A stretch of 64,000 bases of DNA from Acanthamoeba lenticulata (lineage: Eukaryota > Discosea > Longamoebia > Acanthamoebidae). The position numbers and the translations under genes were made by a program. Below, in pieces: positions 56,320 through 64,000 of the stretch. Numbering within the stretch: position 1 is the first letter of the stretch; every line of letters starts with the position of its first letter. The DNA lies in the NCBI GenBank assembly GCA_002179805.1, contig NAVB01000875.1:23263-87262 (forward strand), written 5' to 3'. The notes under the pieces are model-generated. The model saw nothing but the letters and a program-made list of their open reading frames with translations. It did no database searches and had not been told where the DNA came from.

Positions 56320-57276
56320 TTATCTGCTGACGGTGAAGCGATGCTCCAAGTTGTAGACGCCCACCTGGAGACAAAAGGCCGGATGAAACAGTTACTGCGC
56401 TGGCTCCAGCACGTCTCACGGTGAAGGTGCCGCGTACCGACTCGCTCTGGCGTTCATCGAACTCGCACCAGTCGTCGGACAAGTCAATGTTCTTCCACCT
56501 GGTTCCGCTCTCCGCGCCCTCCGCCACGAATCCATCCTGCGAATGAAGGTGTCACCATTCGCAGTCAACACATACATCTCGCGCAAGACTTGACGTACAT
56601 GAGGCACGTAGTCGATGGGCTCCATGCCACGGCAGTCAAAGTAAGCGAGTGGCTTCCACTTGCCAGTGTCCTCCTGTTGATAGGTGCCCGCCGCGGGCTG
56701 ATTCACTATGAATGACCCACAAGTAGTAGGTGCAGGGGAAGAACATTCATTCAGCTCAAGCTCGCGCAGTTGCACAAACAAGTGGAAGGAGCAGCAAGAC
56801 ATACAGACTTGCATGGAGTTCTCTCGCCTACAGCCCTTGCACTGATGGAGAGAGAGAGAGAGCGTGGTATCAACAACATGCTGTAATATTGGGCTGCCAG
56901 AAAGGGCTACCTTCATGGCCAGGTTGGCCGTCCCTCGGCTTCCGGTCAGTTCGGCTTCTTCCTGTGGTAGTGTTGGTTGAGGGAATGCTCCCTAAGAAGT
57001 TTAGAGGGACGCACGCGCGGGTCAATGTAGATCCAGCTTCCTTCTGGTGTTTCTTCGCCACAGTTGCTGCACTTTATCTGAACGCGCGAGCAGGTTAAGA
57101 CAGCCACAGTCTGCAAACACGATTAACGTACTCTGATGAAATACTTGGTGTCTGATTTGATTGAAACACTCTCGAGATCTGTTGTATGGTTAGAACAGCG
57201 CCACATGCATGCAACCACCAGACCACGTACGCTCAAGATCCATCTTCCACTCAAGCACGAACTTCGGCTGCATCAT
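56320..57276 (-). CDS. CZIB: DUF866 CXXC zinc-binding protein
   Basis: Eukaryote-wide small protein (human C1orf123/CZIB) with two CxxC pairs forming a zinc site; its cellular role is poorly known. The start MMQPKFVLEWKMDLE leads to SVSIKSDTKYFIR and KCSNCGEETPEGSWIYID, the first CxxC. Then comes CKGCRRENSMQVCMSCCSFH, the second CxxC with the family's RENS motif. YFDCRGMEPIDYVPH, DGFVAEGAESGTRWKNIDLS, DDWCEFDERQSES and VGVYNLEHRFTVSR match the family end. Length is about 170 residues, as expected. Five introns were placed. The gene ends 222 bp before the rhomboid start on the same strand. Confidence 0.9.
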
Positions 57277-57457
57277 CCTTGTAAGATGCCATGCGTCTAG
57301 GAAGCATAACCGCAGGAGGAACGTACCATCTTGAAATAAACCCCACGCGGTGGCCACAAAAAGAAACTAGAAAAGATAGAAAAATAACAATAAAAATCTA
57401 CTTTGCCAAACGAATACTCGCCCGCGCTCAGACTGAGCGGCGTGTGGGCGGCGCGAG

Positions 57458-60400
57458 ATGAGGCGCATGAAGGCAGTACGAACTTTTCTTTCAGCGCACG
57501 CTTGGCTGCAGGCAAACTGGCAGTAACGTTCTTTGGATGTGCAGCCGGGCCATCTGCAGGGGTGGTTGAAAAAACAGGGCGAAAAGGGCTGGGGCTGGAA
57601 GCGGCGCTGGTTTGTGCTGAAAGACAACAAACTCTTCTACTACGCGTACGCTCACGGACCCCTTCCCCATCTTCGTTTTCGTTCTTTTTCTTTCGTGCTT
57701 CTGCTGAACTGGTGGTGTGCAGGGAGGAGTTCGATCCGCACTCACTCGCGGCTTCTACCATCAAACCGTTGGGCGCCATCCCCCTCCAAGACGCGTTAGT
57801 GCAGCCCTACGAGAGGGAGAAACCCGATGCCCTGCCTTTGCCCCCATCCCTCCTCTCCCTCGCCTCGCCCCTTACCCCTACTTCGTCGCTTCTCTTGCCC
57901 TCCTCCTCTTCATCATCTTCGTCTGCTGCGGCGTCCCCCAATGCTCCCCTCCTCGCGGCTGCCTCGCCGCTTCTGGCGCCATCGGCCTCCAGCCCGTCGC
58001 CGGCTGTGGCGCCCTCCCCGCCCGCGGCCACCTTCTCGCCATCAGCGAGCATGTACGCCGGAGCCGGCCGGCTTTCCTCGCTCCTCCTCCCCTCCATTTC
58101 GTCCTCGCTCTCCTCGCTCGGTACACGACTCCTCCTCCTCCCTTTTCTTCTTCTTTTTCTTCTTCCTCTGGTCCCGCCTGCGCTCATCGTGCCACTTCGT
58201 AGCGGCCTTGGGCGGGTGGGACAGCAGCCGCTATTTCATCATCCAGCTCCCGCCGCAAAGCACTGGGAGCGAGGAGGACGGCGACGAGGGCGGGCAGACC
58301 CGGGCCGGGAGGATCTACTGGCTGTGGGCCGAGAACAAGCACGAGGTCGAGGCCTGGGTCGAGGCCCTGCGCTACTCCCAGAAGTACTACCGACACGAGC
58401 AAGTCGACGAGCAGCACATGAAGCAGCACATGGAGCTCGGTGCGGCCTCCTCGACCTCCTCCATGGGGTCACCTCACGCGGCATGGCTCACCGTGGGTGG
58501 CGGAGGGCAGGGTTCAGCTGGACCAGCCCCTTTGGCGGACGCGGCCAGCGACCCGAGGGCCGGTCTGGCCACACGCTCGCCTGTATCGGTATTGTAGCGC
58601 GCCCTCCATCGCCGCGCGCACGCCGCCGCGGCTGCTAACCCGTCGTCGCTGGCGGTGTGCAGGAAAACGCGTCTTTCTCTTCGGCGGCTACTCCAAGGCC
58701 AAGGAGGCCCTCCTCAACGACTTTTACTCACTCTCTATCGGTACGTTGGCGAGCAGGAGAACTCCCCAAAAATACATAAATAATGATTATAAGAATGGAG
58801 GTCATGTCGGCTCATCTCACATACCCGCGCCTCAGAGTCGGCCATGTGGAAGCAGATCGTGCCTGCCGCCGGCTCGCCGCCCTCTCCCAGGTACAGCACC
58901 GCCCGCAAGGACATCACCTTTGGGCACGATGGACTGATGATGATGATCGGCGATTGGGGTTGTGAACAAGACACGGCCACTCGTGCACGGTCGTGGAGAA
59001 TCGGTTCCTGTTCGTGTTTGGCGGGCTTGGCCGGTCAGGCTACCTCAACGACCTCCACATCTTCGACACCGGTGCGCCACTCCGCCTTGTGCAGGCCTCT
59101 ATTGGGCTCGCTAGATTACGACTCTGCGCTCACTTTTCACCACGCACGCAGCCACGAACGAGTGGCGACAGGCCGAGACGATCGGAGAGGCACCGCCACC
59201 ACGCGCGCTTCACACGGCCACCCTGGTTGCCGGCGACCGACTGGTCATCCTCGGTTCGCGCCTGGCCTGTGGCCGTCCTACGCTTCATGAAAGAGACTGA
59301 TGTATGCGACACACCAGGCGGCTCGGGCGAGGCCGCGCCCGGCCCGGCGGCAACGACGACGAAGCTCAGCGTGCCGGGCGCGCCGCCCGCCGCCGAGGGC
59401 GGAGGCGTCTACATCCTCCACATCAAGCAGGGGCGATGGTCCAGGCACACCATACGGGTCCCAACGCTCCACAAGATCCGGTCTCCGCTGCTGGCCACGG
59501 AGCTGCGCAATCAGGAGATCAGGACCATGATGCAGCGGGCCGGGGCCGCCGGGAGCATCAGCGACTTCACCCTCATCGGGGTACGTTCGCCACGCAGGAC
59601 CTGAAGCCGCCAGCCTGGCCCGGTAGTTGACTGACGTGCGCGCGATCGCGCTTCTGCGCAGAAGCCGGATTCAGAGCCCGGGCAGTCACAAACGCAGCCG
59701 CCTCCGCCAGCGGCGAAGGAAGAGGAGGAAGTCGTCGCGCCGGCGCGCCAGGGGAGCACAAATCTGTTTGATGACGAGGATGAGGATGACGAAGTGACGC
59801 AGCGCAGGCGAAGTCTTTTCGACAGTGAAGACGAGAACGAGGGGGAAGGGGAGGAAAATGACAACTGCGACGGCGACAGTGTGGGCGGGGAGGCCGTGGT
59901 GCCGAAGAGCTCGACCGCGGCGGTCCCGAGGCCGGCGAGAAGAAGGTTTCTATTCGAGGACGATGACGACGATGATGAGGGTGGTGATCAAGCGGAAAAC
60001 GGCGATTCGACGGCCAACGGCCACCGCCGGCACCACCACGAAAGCAATCCAGAGCGGCTTCGGAGTCACTCGGCAATCCGCGTCAGCGACAACAAGGTAC
60101 TTCCCATTCGCTCGCTGCGTTCTCGGGTCAAGAGCCCAGCACTCACATGCAGCCGCTACCAGATTCTGGTGTTCGGGGGCTATGACGGAGTCAAGTCATC
60201 GCGGGACCTGTGGGTGCTCTACACGACGCCCGGCAAGATGAAGTGGAAGCGGCCCCTCACCTCCGGCCCGGGCCCCGGACCTCTTGATTCCCACGTGGCC
60301 GTACGGCGACCAGCCTTCCCCATCGGAACAAACGGTTGTGTGCTTCGCCTCACGAGCGTGATGGCCACCAGGTGCTGCTGGGGACGCGCATGCTGGTGAT

Positions 60401-62488
60401 CGGCGGCTGGGACCACCGCGCGCCCTCCAATGATCTCTACTTCCTCGACACCAGTGCGGCATTCTCCAACCGCTTTTTTCATTTTATTCGTTTAATTGAT
60501 TTGGTTGGCCAACGGCGCAGACACACTGGTATGGTATCGACCGTCTGCGTCGGGCGAGGCGCCGGCGCCGCGCTGGTCGCACGCCGTGGCGCTGGCCTCC
60601 AAGAACCGCATCTATCTGTTCGGCGGCTGGAACGGCCGCGCCGACTTTGACGCCGTCCACGTCCTCGTGCGTGCCCCTTCGCCCTCCGCCCCTTGCTCCT
60701 GTGACCGCACCGCTAAACCTCTTCTTTCCCGCGCCAGACGTGCCGGCATCTCGAGGCCGAGTGGCAGCTCTTCTTCAACACGGCCACCAACAACGCGTGC
60801 GCCGAGTGCGGGAAGGACTCGAGCAGCGACTCCATCATTGCGCTGCTTTCCGGCAAGGGTGCGCTTCCTTCCTTGCCCTCTGCCTTCAGCGGCTTGACTG
60901 CTCACGATGGTCACGCGCGCAGTCCTGCACGCGCAGTGCATCAGTCCCTACCTGCACCGGGCCGACGACGCCAGCAACTGGGACCTGGTCCGCCTTCACG
61001 ATCCGCACAGGTGTCAGCCCCTTTCCCCACAGGCGAGGCCATGGCCCTCGTCTCACGCGCGTCTCTTGTTCGCGGTGGGCAATCCGCAGGCAAGTGACGG
61101 AGCCGCGGATGCTGCTGGACTACATCACCACGATTCTCCAGTCGCCGACGCACCCGCTGGGCAAGAACCTCAACGGCTTTGTTGACCAGTTCACGTGCGT
61201 GCTTCCCGGACCTCCTCAGCGGCATTTACTCACTCACCTGAGGCTCATGCATGGCGCCAAACACGTGCTTAGGCTGCTGTACGCGGTGGAGTCGCCCGAC
61301 GTGCGCACGCTCTCAGAGGCCTCGTCTCAGAAGCGGCTGACGGAGGAGACCCTCCAGAAGGCGGTCAAGGAGGTCCAAGCCTACGTCAGTACGGGCCCGT
61401 CCCCGTCACAACAAGCAGTCTGACTCTCGTGTTTACCCTTTTTTGTTCTGTTTGTCTTCTCACGCAGACCACCTGTGCGGACTGATCTTGGCCAAGTTCC
61501 TGCTCCTGGACACGTCTACTGGACGCGAGGAGTGTCACGTCACCGTCAACCGCATCATACTGCCGCGCCTCTACCGCCCGCTCTTGAATCTCTACGCCGG
61601 CTTTGTACGTGTTCCTCTTTGCCCTGTTCCCTTTGAATTCAGAGGTCTGACTCGTCCTCTGGCAAACGACAGAACGCGACGCGGGAGGACCTGCTTCGAC
61701 AACGGCTTCGACTCCTGCGGCGCCTGACGCCCGCCGACTTCCAGATCAAGTCTGCCTTCTGGCTCAAGCCCGAGGCGAGGCCGACGGACGCCGAGGAGCC
61801 GCCGGCGATCCAGCCCTACCGCATGGCCTCCTCCTTCCTGCGGTCCGTGCGGGCCTCTCGCGCCTCTCATGTCGCTCCACACGCCACTCACGCGGATCGC
61901 GTGGGCGCGCGATGACGCCAGCAGACATCTGCATACGTACAACACGCCGTACGACAAGCTGGACTGCCTGACCTTCCTGCGCCACTCGATCAACCACGAC
62001 GTGGCGGCCTACTGGAACAAGAAACGGAAGGAGGGCGCTGCCGACCTGCCCAAGGAGTCCGACCTCATCATGTACGTGTGCAACGCCTGATGAAGATGAG
62101 GCGTGGCTCTAACGACAACTTTGCACGCGGGCCGGCGAGCAGCACGGCGGACGACCTGGTGGCCCTGTTCGCGTGGCTCATCGTGCAGAGCGAGGGCGCT
62201 GGCCACCTCTACTCGGAGCTCGACTTCATCAGCGCCTTCATGGAGGAGAGTCTCTGCACCGGCGACGGCGCCTACTCGCTCACCACCGTCCAGGTGTGTA
62301 GTGTTGCTTCGACGTGTTGCGCTGCATGGAATGATCACGTCCTCAACGGAATGGTTCTGGTTTCGTTGGTGCAGGTGGCGCTGGGCATGATCGAGCGCCT
62401 GGCCGATTCGCCGGAGCTGAACAGCAAGTTCAAGCAGGAGATCGGGTACACTCTCGACATGGGCTGGCTCTCCTCCGCCAGCGGTTAA
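57458..62488 (+). CDS. PH - kelch-repeat - VPS9 domain protein (probable Rab5-class GEF)
   Basis: Multi-domain signalling protein. A PH domain starts GHLQGWLKKQGEKGWGWKRR WFVL and is interrupted by a Ser/Pro/Ala-rich insert (about 57780-58115). It resumes with GGWDSSRYFIIQLP and IYWLWAENKHEVEAWVEALR. Kelch-type blades follow: KRVFLFGGYSKAKEALLNDF, RFLFVFGGLGRSGYLNDLHI, YQILVFGGYDGVKSSRDLWV, MLVIGGWDHRAPSNDLYFLD and RIYLFGGWNGRADFDAVHVL, with an acidic linker in the middle. A Cys/His pair pattern occurs in ACAECGKDSSSD and VLHAQC. The C-terminal VPS9 domain reads VNRIILPRLYRPLLNLYAGF, TPYDKLDCLTFLRHSI, TADDLVALFAWLIVQSEGAG and GDGAYSLTTVQVALGMIERL, with the catalytic Asp (ADD) and Tyr of the family. 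About eighteen exons. The first exon (MRRMKA) is tentative. Confidence 0.85.
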
Positions 62489-62582
62489 GGCCTTGGCCTT
62501 GTGAAGATTGTGGTGGTGGGCATGGTGATCATGTTGACTGCTCATCCAGAAAATAGCAAAACAAAACGAAGCGGCAGAAGAC

Positions 62583-63608
62583 TCAATGGCGCAGCAGCTG
62601 CTCTTCAAAATTTTCGGCGATGCGCTCCCTGCTCCCCCCAACAGCGAGGTGAGCCCCAGAACGCGGGGGACGTTTAAGGGGGGAGGGGAGGGCGATGCGC
62701 GTACTTCTTGGAGGCCACAAAGAAGAGGATGCTCGAGAGCAGCACGCACGCCGTGGCGACCACCGCAGCGGCCCATCCGACGTAGGGGCCCCATGAAAGA
62801 GAGCCGCTGGAGCCGATGAAGGAGCTGCAGAGGTCGTGGACCTGGCGGCACTGGGCGTTGCTCTCGTCCTGCGAGTAGGCGTTGTTCCTGCAACGAGCAT
62901 GAAGGAAGGTGTGAGTCCGCCGCGGCCGAGTCCATCTCTACACGGACAAGACCAGAACACACCAGAAGCTGTAGGTAGCGACGGCGGCGCAGAAGCAGAG
63001 CGTGGAGAGGGCGCCCGCCACCCAGGCGCTGCGCAGGAACGAGGTCGACAGCCTGTGATGTTACAGTGATGTGAGTGCGAGAGCGAGCAGGAGCTTAGAG
63101 ACAGCGTGGGAGAGACTCCACGTCATCAATCGCGATACGCACCTGATCGAGTGGAACACCTTGCCGGCCTGGTAGAAGAACTGGGCCACGTAAAGCCCAA
63201 ACGCCAAGACGAAACCAATGATGGTCAAGCCCAGCGTGGCCTGCACGGAGAGGAACCCAACAAAAGGCCACGCGGTGAGACTTAGCACAAAGGTTGCAGG
63301 AGGAGCTCGCAATACCTGCGTGAGGTGATACAGGTGCTCCAACCCCTGATCAAAGTAATCTTCGCTCTTCTTCACGCCAGCAGCATCACTCGCAACTACA
63401 GGTGCTGTAAGCAAGAAAGAATCATGACACCTCCCTCCCCAGGTGGAGGAGAACCTGTTTGCCATCGGTAGTAGGTGACCGTGTACCGCGAGGAGTCCTC
63501 CACACGGTACCACGCGGTGCCAAGCGCAATCGCGCCCAGAATCGAGGCAATGAGGGACAAGACCAAGGCGACCCAGTTGCACGTCTCGTACGTGCGTTCC
63601 CGGTGCAT
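62583..63608 (-). CDS. Four-TM (claudin/PMP22-like topology) membrane protein
   Basis: Not assigned to a named family. The start MHRERTYETCNWVALVLSLI begins TM1 (WVALVLSLIASILGAIALGT), followed by an extracellular-type loop WYRVEDSSRYTVTYYR. TM2 is LGLTIIGFVLAFGLYVAQFF, TM3 is SAWVAGALSTLCFCAAVATY and TM4 is GWAAAVVATACVLLSSILFF. The loop before TM4 holds two cysteines (SNAQCRQVHDLCSSF). The tail, joined through a last intron, is ASKKERIAENFEEQLLRH. W-containing loop 1 after a TM1 with small residues recalls claudin/PMP22 proteins, but the GLW-C-C signature is absent. Five or six introns. Convergent with the VPS9 gene (94 bp between stops). Confidence 0.75.
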
Positions 63609-63810
63609 CGTGCACAAATCCGATTTGATCAAAATTCGTGTGCTGGCGCCTTTCGACCACAAGTTCCAGCGCTGCCCGGTTTTAAATGGGTTCTTGAGCC
63701 AATTTTATCCCATTTCCTGTATCGCCTGAAGCGTTGGGGCAGCGAAAAGCAACTGTTGCTCAACGCTGCAACTTCGAGAAGAGCCTGTCATGAAGGGGTG
63801 GGAGGTCCAT

Positions 63811-64000
63811 ATGGATCGGTCTTCTACTTCTTCTCCTATTTCCCCTCGTGGGGGCTCTCGGTCCAGTGACGGTCTCTACGACAGCCAAACCCGATCTCCT
63901 CAGAGCCGCTCCTTCTCCTCTTCCGGTATGCAGCTCCTCTCCCTTTTCCTCTTTTTGCCAAGTGCCGCTATGTTCCCTCCCCCTTCGTTCTCTTTCATTT
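63811..64000 (+). CDS. First exon of a Ser-rich protein, truncated by window edge
   Basis: An in-frame ATG (63811; another at 63790) starts a Ser/Arg/Pro-rich reading frame MDRSSTSSPISPRGGSRSSD, and on to SPQSRSFSSS, which reaches a GTATGC donor-like site at 63926. Pyrimidine-rich sequence follows, as in local introns. Too little is visible to assign a family. Confidence 0.4.
   Translation, partial: MDRSSTSSPISPRGGSRSSDGLYDSQTRSPQSRSFSSSGMQLLSLFLFLPSAAMFPPPSFSFI

Noticed and set aside
60740..60900. Arf-GAP zinc finger in the VPS9 protein
   Set aside because: NACAECGK recalls the Arf-GAP start, but the second CxxC, the HRxLG motif and the catalytic Arg are absent.

Overview
The window reads as a nuclear chromosome segment of an amoebozoan, most likely Acanthamoeba or a close relative. 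The basis is GC-rich coding sequence with strong third-position GC, the standard genetic code, very high intron density with short introns (about 55-120 nt) whose donors are mostly GTACGT/GTNNGT, tightly packed genes on both strands, and a purely eukaryotic housekeeping gene set. No rRNA, tRNA, CRISPR, IS element or provirus was recognised. All CDS spans below run from start codon to stop codon and include introns; exon joins were worked out by eye from reading frames and GT/AG sites.

Layout, left to right: a truncated signal-anchor protein (minus, 1-540); DDX56-type DEAD-box helicase (plus); adenosine kinase, histidine acid phosphatase, an LRR protein, a bestrophin-like membrane protein and a long LRR protein (all minus, 3848-13574); a PX-domain sorting nexin and Elongator subunit ELP4 (plus, 14074-17269); a Rab5 GTPase (minus); COQ7 (plus); an M28 aminopeptidase, TFIIA large subunit, an RWP-RK transcription factor and an alkaline ceramidase (minus, 20289-29462); ribosomal protein S6 and ALG8 glucosyltransferase (plus, 29956-33924); ribosomal P1, a coiled-coil membrane protein, a fused H4-like/H3-like histone-fold protein and exocyst EXO70 (minus, 33995-41490); an importin-13/transportin-3 receptor (plus, about 30 exons); a DGAT2-family acyltransferase and a Ser/Pro/Ala-rich unknown (minus, 46919-52113); a RanBP2-finger/RING protein and a small NDUFC2-like protein (plus, 52866-54435); a PARL-type rhomboid and a DUF866 zinc protein (minus); a PH-kelch-VPS9 Rab GEF (plus, 57458-62488); a four-TM protein (minus); and the first exon of another plus-strand gene at the right edge.

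The genes do not form an operon. Themes recur: endomembrane traffic (Rab5, a VPS9 exchange factor of the type that acts on Rab5, a PX sorting nexin, EXO70), lipid and glycan metabolism (ceramidase, DGAT2, ALG8), and chromatin/transcription/translation (TFIIA, RWP-RK, ELP4, DDX56, RPS6, P1). Convergent neighbours are separated by only about 70-290 bp.

The standout is the gene at 36226-37442. One intron-containing, strongly acidic polypeptide carries a complete H4-like histone fold followed by a complete H3-like histone fold. H4-H3 is the order seen in the histone doublets of some giant viruses of amoebae, but here the basic tails and many DNA-contact arginines are missing. Other points of interest are a 60-61 bp near-identical repeat upstream of two minus-strand genes, a roughly 95-residue histone-H1-like tail on RPS6, and a PH domain split by a long low-complexity insert in the VPS9 protein.
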